The translations under genes were made by a program, and so were the position numbers. Below, piece by piece: positions 1 to 7,556 of a DNA stretch of 36,677 bases. The number at the start of each line of letters is the position of its first letter. The first letter of the stretch is position 1. The stretch is from Acidobacteriota bacterium (lineage in GTDB: Bacteria; Acidobacteriota; Holophagae; Acanthopleuribacterales; Acanthopleuribacteraceae), in contig JASJCB010000133.1 in the NCBI GenBank assembly GCA_030066195.1, positions 1 to 36,677 of the forward strand, written 5' to 3'. Under the pieces are notes generated by a model, which was not told the origin of the DNA, made no database searches, and saw nothing but the letters and a program-made list of their open reading frames with translations.

Positions 1-26
1 CGGGGGTCAATATTGCGTTTTGTCAT
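1..26 (-). CDS. Start of a leftward gene, cut by the window edge
   Basis: Read leftward from position 26 there is an ATG followed by seven more open codons (MTKRNIDP) up to the window edge. A GGAG Shine-Dalgarno core lies about 6 nt upstream of the ATG, within positions 33-36, with a second GGAGG slightly further upstream. The ribosome site is the only reason to call a gene. The product cannot be judged from eight residues. Confidence 0.4.
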
Positions 27-446
27 ACGGTTCTCCGGCCCCTCCAAAACGATGTCCGGCGCGTGCGCCAACCATAGAACCATAATACGACCAGGACCTT
101 AGAAGCCGAGGCCGGTGTGTTCCGGGATATTACATCGGTGGAAACTGAAATGCCAGGACTTTTTAAAATTAAATTTAATTTTGCCAGGGCTTTACAGGAA
201 ATACTGGGGTTATGGTTGATAAAAAAGCCAGGGACATTTCAACAAAGTAAGACCTTCCGGGCGAAAAAAACGCGGGATAGGGTTTGCCTGCTTCCGGATT
301 GAAGCCTTGTCCCGGAGAACGAGGTTGTGGTTTTAGCGCAAAAGGCAGTCTGTCTCGGCCGGGCTATTCCCATTCGGAGCCTGATCGGAGCGGTCTTTCG
401 GTCGAGATCACAATCGCCTGAATATCCGGCCGACTCCATTTCTTGC
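27..446. other. Non-coding stretch before the cupredoxin gene
   Basis: About 420 bases with no convincing gene. The only open frame (117-302, rightward) has no good ribosome site and an unlikely composition. The stretch holds an AT-only palindrome at 165-182, and the short motif GCCAGG occurs three times, near 152, 183 and 226. No clear intrinsic terminator for the leftward cupredoxin gene was found. Confidence 0.5.
165..182. repeat. 18-bp perfect AT palindrome
   Basis: AAAATTAAATTTAATTTT equals its own reverse complement. It lies in an otherwise GC-rich region and is bracketed by near-identical GCCAGGACTTT and GCCAGGGCTTT. It could be a protein-binding site or part of a decayed element. No function can be assigned. 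Confidence 0.6.
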
Positions 447-881
447 TTATTCGGCGGTCAAGGTGCCTCTGCCGGCGGAGTAGTGGCCCGGGAAACTACA
501 TATATAGGTGTAGGTCCCCTTGGCAGGGACCGTGAAGGTGACGGTGGTGCTTTGTCCGGCCGAGACAAGGCTCGTGTGAGCGATGACCTTGTCTTTCATG
601 CTCGCGGGGATGTAGCCGGTGGACTTCGCGTTCATGGCCGCGTTGCCGAAGCCGGTGACGTCGGTGTCCGCCGCCAGCAGGACCCAATTGTGTTGCAGGC
701 TTTGGATGCGGCCGGTGTTCTTCAGTTCCAGAACCACCTTACTGCCCGATTTGGCCGAGATACGCGTGGGTTTGATGCGCATCAGATCGTCGGCTTCGAT
801 ACGGATGGTTTGTTGCCAGGGACCGGCAAAAACAGCGGCGATGATGCATAAAACGAGGAGCGGAAGCAAACGAAGCAGCAT
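447..881 (-). CDS. Azurin-like cupredoxin, secreted, axial Met absent
   Basis: Small blue-copper-type protein of 144 aa, probably a periplasmic one-electron carrier. Residues 1-20 form a hydrophobic signal peptide. The body follows azurin closely: HNWVL carries the first copper-binding His (His64), there is the azurin-like VIAHT segment, and the C-terminal loop CSFPGH supplies Cys128 and His133. In azurin the axial Met lies four residues after the last His; here that position is Gly137 (PGHYSAGRG). The copper site should therefore differ from that of standard azurin. The ATG at 881 is chosen because a GGAG ribosome site lies 8 nt before it; a TTG 27 nt further upstream lacks one. No partner oxidase or dehydrogenase gene is next to it. 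Confidence 0.85.
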   Translation of the reverse strand: MLLRLLPLLVLCIIAAVFAGPWQQTIRIEADDLMRIKPTRISAKSGSKVVLELKNTGRIQSLQHNWVLLAADTDVTGFGNAAMNAKSTGYIPASMKDKVIAHTSLVSAGQSTTVTFTVPAKGTYTYICSFPGHYSAGRGTLTAE

Positions 882-921
882 GAGCAATCTCCTGCAAAAT
901 CGGTACAAGACGAACCCTTAT

Positions 922-950
922 ACATTAGGGCCCGTTGGGGTTGCTTTCAA
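922..950 (-). promoter_or_regulatory. Candidate sigma-70 promoter of the cupredoxin gene
   Basis: On the minus strand TTGAAA (945-950) is followed after exactly 17 bp by TAATGT (922-927). Transcription would begin about 35 nt before the azurin-like ATG. The -35 box is 5/6 of consensus and the -10 box is weaker. Prediction only. Confidence 0.45.
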
Positions 951-1020
951 TAGTCGATTTTCATTTTTGTGTTATTTCCCGCGTGCAACTTTCTGCCAAT
1001 TTTGTTAAACTCGCGCGTAC

Positions 1021-1095
1021 GCCCCCGTAGCTCAGTGGATAGAGCACCGGCCTCCGGAGCCGGGTGCGGTGGTTCGATTCCACCCGGGGGTACCA
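1021..1095 (+). tRNA. tRNA-Arg, anticodon CCG
   Basis: A complete cloverleaf can be drawn. The acceptor arm is GCCCCCG with CGGGGGT (one G-T pair at the end), the D arm GCTC/GAGC, the anticodon stem CCGGC/GCCGG around loop CTCCGGA, the variable loop GTGC, and the T arm GGTGG/CCACC with loop TTCGATT. The anticodon CCG at 1054-1056 reads the Arg codon CGG. The discriminator A is at 1092 and the CCA tail is encoded at 1093-1095. A TAAACT -10-like box at 1006-1011 lies suitably upstream, with only a weak -35. Confidence 0.97.
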
Positions 1096-1335
1096 TTCAC
1101 CCGCGCGAGGCGCGCATCATTTTTTACGACATAGGGTAGCATCGGTAGCAACTGACATTTTGCCGGCCCCCGATGCCCACTGGCTATTTCCTTTGAACCG
1201 TTGTCACATAGAAGAAAAGTATCGAGCAGATTTGAAGCGTGTTGCTAATTGGGGCGGTCGCCTTCCGTCCAGCCGCGCGATGAATAGCCGGACGCCGCGG
1301 CGGCGTTCCCGAACAAGCATTGCCTAGGAGCAAGT
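1096..1335 (+). other. Leader region of the helicase gene
   Basis: 240 bases between the tRNA and the helicase ATG. A GC-only hairpin, ACGCCGC and GCGGCGT around one G (1292-1306), sits about 20 nt before the AGGAG ribosome site at 1327-1331. DEAD-box helicase genes of the CsdA type often have regulated leaders, but nothing here proves that. No confident promoter was found. Confidence 0.35.
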
Positions 1336-3222
1336 ATGGAAAATTTTGAAGAATTCGGTCTATCCGACCAGGTCATGGCCAATCTGAAAGAAAAGAATTA
1401 TGAAAAGCCTACCGACGTACAAGTCGGCGCCATTCCGCCCATCTTGGAAAAGAAAGATGTTGTCATCCAGTCCCGCACCGGCAGCGGTAAAACCGCGGCA
1501 TTCGGCCTTCCCCTTATCGAAAGCGTGATGGCCGACGTACCGGCCGTACAATTCGTCTGCCTGGTACCCACCCGCGAGTTGGCCGCCCAGGTCCACGAGG
1601 AATTGAGTTCCCTGTCCAAGGACACCGAAATGAAGGTATGCGCCATCTACGGCGGCACCGATATGAACCGTCAGATCCGTCGTCTGCGGGACGGCGCCCA
1701 GGTGGTCGTGGGCACCCCCGGCCGCATTCTGGACCACCTCAAGCGCCGCACCATGAGTTTTTCCGTTGTGCGCGGTATCGTTTTGGACGAGGCGGACAAA
1801 ATGCTGTCCATGGGTTTCCTGCCCGACGTACAGAACATCATGCGCCAGTTGCCCAAGCGCCGCCAGGTGGTGATGTCTTCGGCCACCTTCCCCTATAGCA
1901 TCGAACAGCTTATCCTCGACTATATGGAAGACCCGGTCAAAGTGGATGTTTCCAGCGATGAGGGCACGCCCAAGGAGATTGACCACTATTTCTGCTCGGT
2001 CCAGTCCAATGAAAAGGAAACCGCGTTGCTGGCCCTTTTGGAAAAGGAGCAGCCTGAATTCAGCCTGATCTTCTGCAACACCAAGGTCGATGTCAAGTCG
2101 GTCCACTTCTTCCTGACCAAGGCCGGCATCAAGGCCGAGGAAATGTCCTCCGACATGTCGCAGAGCCAGCGCGAGCGTTCCCTGAAGCGCATTCGCATGG
2201 GCGTCAGCCAGCACATGGTCTGCACCGACCTGGCCGCACGCGGGATCGATATTCCCGCCTTGAGCCACGTCTTCTGCTTCTCCTCCAGCGCCGACAGCGA
2301 AACCTATGTCCACCGCACGGGCCGTACCGGCCGGGCGGGTAAGTCAGGCAAGGCCATATCGCTGGTTTCCACGCTGGACCTTGCCGGCTTCCAGACCGCC
2401 CTGAAGACTACCGGCCTCGAAGCGCAGGAAATCCATATCCCGACCGAGGACGAGATCACCGACTCGCGCGCCCAGCACCTGCACACCAAACTGGAAGAAA
2501 TCAACTACGGTCACGCGGCCGATGTCCGCGACGAGTACAGCAAGGTCGCCGATCAGCTCACCGACGAACAGGTCCGGGATATGCTGCCGCTGTTGCTGGA
2601 ACACTTCGATCGCCCGGTGGTTCTGCTGGAGGAAGCGCCTCGACCCGCGGCCGCACCGCGCGACAACCGCGAGGAACGGCGCGAGAGTCGCGATGATCGT
2701 CGTGATTCGCGGGGACGCCGGGACGATCGCGGACGTGGACGGCGCGACGATCGCCGAGACTCGCGGGGACGCCGGGACGATCGCGGCGGACGCGGACGGC
2801 GCGATGACCGCGGCGGCGGACGCGATCGCGGCGGGCGCGGTCGCGACATGAACCGGGACGACCGCGGACGCGACAGGCGCGACAACCGGGGACGCCGGGA
2901 CGATCGCGGCGGGTCGCGTGAGCGTCGTCGGGACGGGGACTTTTCTTCGGGCCCGCGTCAACGCAGCACCAGCTTTACCACCCTGGTCCTCAGCCTGGGC
3001 CGCGCCGACGGCCTGGACGAAATGGACATCCAGAACATTCTTCGCCGCCAGGGCCGTGCGCGCATGGACGATATCGGCGATATCCGCATGAAGGATCACG
3101 AGAGCTTTATCAACGTGGGCGACAATTCCGTGGAAAATGTGCTGTCGGCCGACGGCAAACATTTCAAGAGCTTCGAGCTGTACATCAGCCGCAGCCCTGA
3201 GAAACTGGAACCACAATCCTAA
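1336..3222 (+). CDS. deaD: DEAD-box ATP-dependent RNA helicase with DbpA-type RNA-binding end
   Basis: Cytoplasmic ATP-driven RNA helicase of 628 aa, expected to act in ribosome assembly, RNA unwinding and cold adaptation like CsdA/DeaD. Motifs run in the correct order: Q motif near 8-37, SRTGSGKT (46-53), PTRELA (78-83), TPGR (127-130), DEAD (151-154), SAT (182-184), ARGIDIP and HRTGRTGR. After the two RecA domains, residues about 436-545 form a low-complexity linker rich in Arg, Asp and Gly (RRDDRG-like blocks). A DbpA-type RNA-binding fold follows at about 546-625. A 25-bp DNA repeat underlies parts of the linker near 2708, 2762 and 2888. AGGAG precedes the ATG. It is first in a run with ctaB, a lipoprotein, epmC and typA. 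The choice of deaD over another paralogue name rests on the C-terminal RNA-binding domain. Confidence 0.93.
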   Translation: MENFEEFGLSDQVMANLKEKNYEKPTDVQVGAIPPILEKKDVVIQSRTGSGKTAAFGLPLIESVMADVPAVQFVCLVPTRELAAQVHEELSSLSKDTEMKVCAIYGGTDMNRQIRRLRDGAQVVVGTPGRILDHLKRRTMSFSVVRGIVLDEADKMLSMGFLPDVQNIMRQLPKRRQVVMSSATFPYSIEQLILDYMEDPVKVDVSSDEGTPKEIDHYFCSVQSNEKETALLALLEKEQPEFSLIFCNTKVDVKSVHFFLTKAGIKAEEMSSDMSQSQRERSLKRIRMGVSQHMVCTDLAARGIDIPALSHVFCFSSSADSETYVHRTGRTGRAGKSGKAISLVSTLDLAGFQTALKTTGLEAQEIHIPTEDEITDSRAQHLHTKLEEINYGHAADVRDEYSKVADQLTDEQVRDMLPLLLEHFDRPVVLLEEAPRPAAAPRDNREERRESRDDRRDSRGRRDDRGRGRRDDRRDSRGRRDDRGGRGRRDDRGGGRDRGGRGRDMNRDDRGRDRRDNRGRRDDRGGSRERRRDGDFSSGPRQRSTSFTTLVLSLGRADGLDEMDIQNILRRQGRARMDDIGDIRMKDHESFINVGDNSVENVLSADGKHFKSFELYISRSPEKLEPQS

Positions 3223-3230
3223 TCGTTCAG

Positions 3231-3256
3231 CGGCGGCGGGGCCCATACCGCCGCCG
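3231..3256 (+). other. GC hairpin between helicase and heme O synthase genes
   Basis: CGGCGGCGG (3231-3239) pairs with CCGCCGCCG (3248-3256) around an 8-nt loop. No T tract follows, so it is not a standard intrinsic terminator. It could protect the upstream messenger end or dampen read-through. Confidence 0.5.
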
Positions 3257-3281
3257 ACGGATTCTCCATGAAGGTGAGATC

Positions 3282-4148
3282 TTGTCAAGCATGGGAAGCA
3301 AAGTCAAAGCCCTGGTGGAACTGACCAAGCCGCGGGCGTTGGTCATGATTGTCTTCACCACCTGCCTCAGCTATATGATCGCGGTGACGGACGGTGTGGA
3401 CCTCGGTGTGCTGGCCCATACCGTCATCGGCGTTACCCTGGCTGCCGGCGGCTCCCTGGCTTTGAACCAACATATGGAGCGCAAGCTGGACGCCCGCATG
3501 AAACGCACCGGTGGACGCCCCATCCCCTCCGGCCGGGTCTCGCCGGAGCTGGCGTTTGCTTTCGGTATGGGCATCATGCTGTTCGGCTTCGCCTGGCTGT
3601 GGTTTATGGTCAACCCGGCCTGTTCGCTGGCTACTATCGTCTGCGGGGTCTCCTACAACTATATGTACACGCCGCTCAAGCTGCGCACCAGTTTCTCCAG
3701 CTTCGTGGGCGCGATTCCGGGCGGCATGTTGCCGGTCATGGGTTGGGCCGCGGCCCGGGGAAAGGTGGAACTGGGCGGCTGGATTCTGTTCGTCATCCTC
3801 TTTCTGTGGCAAATTCCCCACGCCTTGATCATCAGCATCCGCCATCGCGCCGATTATGAAAGCGTCGGCATGAAACAATTGCCCGTCGTTTCCGACGAAC
3901 GCACCAGTCGTCGACAGATGGTTTGGAACACCCTGGCCTTGATCCCGGTCAGCCTGCTGCCCTTTCAGGCCAATCTCACGGAAACCGTCTATCCTTTTAT
4001 CGCACTGGTTCTAGGTCTCTTCCTGGTGGGCCAGGTGGCTTATTACACCTACCACGTATCGGAGAGGAACGCCAAACGCGTTTTCATTGCTTTATCGGCC
4101 TATCTTCCGCTGTTATTATTGGCCATGTACTTCGATAAACCGGCATAA
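3282..4148 (+). CDS. ctaB: Heme O synthase (protoheme IX farnesyltransferase)
   Basis: Membrane prenyltransferase of the UbiA family, 288 aa, with seven to nine hydrophobic segments. It would transfer farnesyl to heme B to make heme O for terminal oxidases. The first Asp-rich motif of the heme O subfamily is visible as NQHMERKLDARMKRTGGRP. The family signatures YTPLKLRTS, GAIPGGMLPVMGW, and WQIPHAL followed by DYESVGMKQLPV are also present. AAGG at 3271-3274 lies 7 nt before TTG 3282, while ATG 3291 would be 16 nt away, so TTG is preferred but not certain. No oxidase subunit or heme A synthase gene is nearby. A different UbiA substrate is possible but less likely. Confidence 0.87.
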   Translation: MSSMGSKVKALVELTKPRALVMIVFTTCLSYMIAVTDGVDLGVLAHTVIGVTLAAGGSLALNQHMERKLDARMKRTGGRPIPSGRVSPELAFAFGMGIMLFGFAWLWFMVNPACSLATIVCGVSYNYMYTPLKLRTSFSSFVGAIPGGMLPVMGWAAARGKVELGGWILFVILFLWQIPHALIISIRHRADYESVGMKQLPVVSDERTSRRQMVWNTLALIPVSLLPFQANLTETVYPFIALVLGLFLVGQVAYYTYHVSERNAKRVFIALSAYLPLLLLAMYFDKPA

Positions 4149-4190
4149 AAAATGCTCTGGAACTGTCGTAGAAGAGTGAAGGAGTTTGCT

Positions 4191-5102
4191 ATGAACATCA
4201 TCGCCCGTTTCCTGCTTTTAATCCCGGCCTGGTTCCTGCTCGGCTGCGGCGTCAATTCCGAGGAACTGGTCCAGTCTATCACCAACGACCCCGCGGCCTT
4301 CCAAGCCTACTGGTACAACGGCCAGGCGGAACTGACCCGCTACAAGTTGAGGCAGTCCCGCTACGGCGCTCAGCACGAGGGCGACGCCGTTCATATTTTC
4401 GTTACCGAACCCTTCCTGGCCGGAAAGCAGGTGAAGCAGGATTACCAGGGCGAAGGCGAGTCTTATCCCGTTCTGAAGTTAAACAAGACCAAGCATTTCC
4501 TGACCGGCATCTATCCCTACACGCTCATGACCTCGGTATTCTCGGAGGTAAAGCACGACGGTAGGCATACCCCCAAGGTTTCTTTTTCCTCGCAGGAATG
4601 GTGCGGGAATATGTACGCTCAGTTGAACCTTCGCGGCGATGACTACCAGGTTGTTTCCCACTCCTACTTCCAGGGCGAAGCCGACCAAAACTTCAAGGTG
4701 GACAACGTTTGGCTGGAAGACGAGATCTGGGGACGCATTCGCATGGCGCCCAATCACCTGCCCGTGGACGACATCAAAATGATTCCCTCCATGGAGCACG
4801 CTCTTCTGCGCCACGTCGCCGTCAAACCCATGGATGTGCAAGCGTCCCTGTACGAGGAAAAAGACCGCCGCTTCGCAAAACACAAGATCTATATGTACGA
4901 ACTGGAATACAAGGAAAGCAAGCGCAAGTTGGTGATCTACTTCGAAAGGGAAGCACCCTACGCCATTCTGGGTTGGCGCGAGATAGACGGGGAGGGCCGC
5001 GAAACGATCGCGGTGCGCACCAATACCATCCGTTCGGATTATTGGAACCACAACCGTCCCGAGAATCGCAAGATGCGCAATGAGCTGGGCCTCAATCCAT
5101 GA
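4191..5102 (+). CDS. Lipoprotein of unknown role, family often mislabelled Maf
   Basis: 303 aa. The N-terminus is a type II signal with lipobox LLGC, so mature protein is probably membrane-anchored through that Cys. The body contains AYWYNGQAELTRYKL, SSQEWCGNMYAQ and SHSYFQGEAD. From memory this matches a lipoprotein family common in Bacteroidota that databases frequently label septum formation inhibitor Maf; no Maf nucleotide-pyrophosphatase motif is visible. Function is unknown. ATG 4191 is chosen because GAAGGAG lies 6 nt before it and the signal peptide begins there. It follows ctaB by 42 nt and its stop overlaps the epmC start by 4 nt (ATGA), which implies translational coupling. Confidence 0.8.
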   Translation: MNIIARFLLLIPAWFLLGCGVNSEELVQSITNDPAAFQAYWYNGQAELTRYKLRQSRYGAQHEGDAVHIFVTEPFLAGKQVKQDYQGEGESYPVLKLNKTKHFLTGIYPYTLMTSVFSEVKHDGRHTPKVSFSSQEWCGNMYAQLNLRGDDYQVVSHSYFQGEADQNFKVDNVWLEDEIWGRIRMAPNHLPVDDIKMIPSMEHALLRHVAVKPMDVQASLYEEKDRRFAKHKIYMYELEYKESKRKLVIYFEREAPYAILGWREIDGEGRETIAVRTNTIRSDYWNHNRPENRKMRNELGLNP

Positions 5103-5638
5103 CCACGCACCGCGTCGGGGACCTGATTCGAATCTTCGACAAACTGTTTCGAGAAACATACAACACGGTCCTCGTTCGCGGTGAAGACGAACCCGTCTAC
5201 CTGCCGGCGGATGACGACCACCCCCGCCATCGCATCATCTTCGCTCACGGTTACTACGCCAGCGCCCTGCACGAGATTGCCCATTGGTGTGTGGCCGGAC
5301 GCCGGCGGCGCCTGCTGGAGGACTTCGGCTACTGGTACATGCCGGACGGCAGGACGGCGTCCGAGCAAGCGGAATTCGAGAAGGTGGAAGTAAAACCTCA
5401 AGCCTTGGAGTGGATCTTTTCTGCGGCATGTGGTAAAAGCTTCCGTTTCAGTGCGGACAACCTGAACGGCGAGCCGCACGATATGGGTCCCTTCAAGCAG
5501 GCGGTCCATAACCAGGTGAAAACCTACTTCCGGCAGGGCCTGCCCAAACGAGCGGCCATGCTGGTCGCCGAACTGATCGAGTTTTACGGCACAAAGGACC
5601 GGTTCCACCTGGACCGCTTTGTTGCGGCCGAGTGCTGA
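5099..5638 (+). CDS. epmC: Elongation factor P hydroxylase
   Basis: 179 aa, close to the usual EpmC (YfcM) length. EpmC hydroxylates the beta-lysylated lysine of translation factor EF-P, the last step after EpmB and EpmA. The family's metal-binding motif is present as HEIAH (58-62) followed by WCVAG. The strongly conserved EDFGYWYMPDGR and FEKVEVKPQALEW segments follow, then DNLNGEP. No efp, epmA or epmB gene lies in this window. The start overlaps the stop of the lipoprotein gene by 4 nt, and typA follows after 36 nt. EpmC is best known from Gammaproteobacteria, so its presence here is notable if the host is Acidobacteriota. Confidence 0.9.
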   Translation: MTTHRVGDLIRIFDKLFRETYNTVLVRGEDEPVYLPADDDHPRHRIIFAHGYYASALHEIAHWCVAGRRRRLLEDFGYWYMPDGRTASEQAEFEKVEVKPQALEWIFSAACGKSFRFSADNLNGEPHDMGPFKQAVHNQVKTYFRQGLPKRAAMLVAELIEFYGTKDRFHLDRFVAAEC

Positions 5639-5674
5639 GCCCGGTTACGTCTACCGTCCCATGGGAAGTTTTAC

Positions 5675-7516
5675 ATGAAGAACGAAAAGCTGAGAAATAT
5701 CGCGATCATCGCACACGTCGACCACGGGAAAACCACCCTGCTGGACGCCATGTTCCGCCAGAGCGGCCTGTTCCGCGACAACCAGGTTGTGGCAGAGCGG
5801 GTCATGGACAATATGGACCTGGAAAAAGAACGCGGTATTACCATTGCCGCCAAAAACTGCTCGGTCATCTACAAGGACATCAAGATCAACGTACTGGACA
5901 CGCCCGGTCACGCCGACTTCGGCAGCGAGGTAGAACGGGCGTTGATGATGGTAGACGGCGTCATCCTGCTGGTGGACGCCTCGGAGGGCCCCCTGCCGCA
6001 AACCCGCTTCGTGCTGAAGAAAGCCCTGGACGCGGGCCTGAAGATTCTGGTGGTCATCAACAAGATCGACCGCAAGGACGCGCGCATCGAAGAGGTTCTG
6101 GACGAGGTCTACGACCTGTTCATCGATCTGGACGCCCACGAGGACCAGTTGGATTTTCCCGTGCTCTACGCGATCGGTCGCGACGGCATCGCCCAGGAAG
6201 ATCCCGAAACGCCCGGCAAGGATCTGCAAATCCTGTTCGACATGATCGTGGACCAGGTACCCAGCCCCACCTACGATCCCGACGAACCCTTTCAGATGCT
6301 GGTTTCCGATCTAAGCTACTCCGAGTACCTGGGCGCGCTGGCCATCGGCAGGGTGGCCAACGGCACGGTTCGCCGCAATGAGCAACTGGTATGCATCAAG
6401 GAAGGCGGCGAGGTCAAGAACCTGCGCATTTCCAAATTGCAGGTCTACAACGGCCTTGAGCTGGCCGAGGCCGACCTGGCCGAGCCCGGGGACATCATCA
6501 TCCTGGCCGGTATCGAAGACGTCCACATCGGCGACACCATCTGTTCCAAGGAGGCGCCCAAGGGACTGCCGAGGATCTGCATCGACGAGCCCACCGTCCG
6601 CATGAACTTCGGGCCCAATACCTCGCCGTTCGCGGGCAAGGAAGGCAAACACGTGCAGTCGCCCAAGATCCGCGAACGCCTTTACAAGGAAACCCTGGGC
6701 AACGTGGGGATCCAGGTGGAGCTGTCTGAGGACGGCGAGAGCTTCGTGGTCAAAGGACGCGGGGAGCTGCAACTGGCGATCCTCATCGAAACCATGCGCC
6801 GCGAGGACTTCGAGTTGACGGTGGGCCGCCCTACGGTCATCTATAAAGAGGTCAACGGCAGGCGCCAGGAACCTATCGAGCACCTGTTCGTGGATTGCGG
6901 CGAGGAACACGTGGGTATCGTCAGCGAAAAGTTGAGCCTGCGCAAGGGCCGTATGACCAACATGGTGAACCACGGTACAGGCCGGGTGCGCCTGGAATTC
7001 TCCATTCCCAGCCGGGGTCTGATCGGCTACCGCAACGAGTTCCTGTCGGACACGCGCGGCACCGGTGTCATGAACAGCTACCTGCACGGCTACGAGCCCT
7101 ACCGGGGCGATTTCCCCACGCGCACCACGGGTTCCCTGATCGCGGATCGCCAGGGCGAGGCATTGGCCTATGCGTTGTTCAACCTGGAACCCCGGGGCAC
7201 GCTGCTCATCGGACCGCAGACTGCCGTCTATGAAGGCATGATCGTGGGTATTCACAACCGCGATAACGACCTGGACGTGAACGTCTGCAAGGGCAAGAAG
7301 CTGACCAACATGCGCGCCTCCGGCCGCGATGAGAACGTGGTGCTGTCGCCCATCCCGCCCATGAGCCTGGAAGGTGCGCTGGAGATGATCCGCGAGGACG
7401 AGTTGGTGGAGATCACCCCCAAAAATATCCGCCTGCGCAAGATGGCGCTCACGGTCAACGAACGCGAGAAACTGCGCAAGGTCATGAAGCAAGCAAAGAA
7501 GAACGCGGAAGAATAA
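5675..7516 (+). CDS. typA: Ribosome-associated translational GTPase TypA/BipA
   Basis: 613 aa, matching the family (about 607 in E. coli). It binds the 70S ribosome and supports 50S assembly and growth under cold or other stress. GTPase motifs: AHVDHGKTT (13-21), RGITI (53-57), DTPGH (75-79) and NKID (129-132). Domain II, the EF-G-like domains III and V, and the BipA-specific C-terminal domain (GRDENVVLSPIPPMSLE, then ITPKNIRLRK near the end) are all recognisable. A GGAAG lies a few bases before the ATG. It is last in the rightward run that starts with the RNA helicase and is followed by a strong two-way terminator. Confidence 0.97.
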   Translation: MKNEKLRNIAIIAHVDHGKTTLLDAMFRQSGLFRDNQVVAERVMDNMDLEKERGITIAAKNCSVIYKDIKINVLDTPGHADFGSEVERALMMVDGVILLVDASEGPLPQTRFVLKKALDAGLKILVVINKIDRKDARIEEVLDEVYDLFIDLDAHEDQLDFPVLYAIGRDGIAQEDPETPGKDLQILFDMIVDQVPSPTYDPDEPFQMLVSDLSYSEYLGALAIGRVANGTVRRNEQLVCIKEGGEVKNLRISKLQVYNGLELAEADLAEPGDIIILAGIEDVHIGDTICSKEAPKGLPRICIDEPTVRMNFGPNTSPFAGKEGKHVQSPKIRERLYKETLGNVGIQVELSEDGESFVVKGRGELQLAILIETMRREDFELTVGRPTVIYKEVNGRRQEPIEHLFVDCGEEHVGIVSEKLSLRKGRMTNMVNHGTGRVRLEFSIPSRGLIGYRNEFLSDTRGTGVMNSYLHGYEPYRGDFPTRTTGSLIADRQGEALAYALFNLEPRGTLLIGPQTAVYEGMIVGIHNRDNDLDVNVCKGKKLTNMRASGRDENVVLSPIPPMSLEGALEMIREDELVEITPKNIRLRKMALTVNEREKLRKVMKQAKKNAEE

Positions 7517-7519
7517 GAA

Positions 7520-7549
7520 AAACGCCGGACTCCCCGGAGTTCGGCGTTT
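7520..7549. terminator. Two-way intrinsic terminator between typA and the esterase gene
   Basis: AAACGCCGGACTCC pairs with GGAGTTCGGCGTTT, a 14-bp stem with one G-T pair and almost no loop. Runs of A on the left and T on the right make it usable for both converging genes. Confidence 0.9.
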
Positions 7550-7556
7550 CATCCGG

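Noticed and set aside
117..302. 61-aa rightward frame near the left edge
   Set aside because: It crosses the AT palindrome, lacks a ribosome site and resembles no protein.
1360..3288. Long leftward frames opposite the helicase gene
   Set aside because: They are mirror frames of a strongly conserved helicase gene, with low-complexity Ala/Arg text and no family match.
6311..7552. 413-aa leftward frame opposite typA
   Set aside because: It is a mirror frame of a well-conserved gene and contains no recognisable domain.
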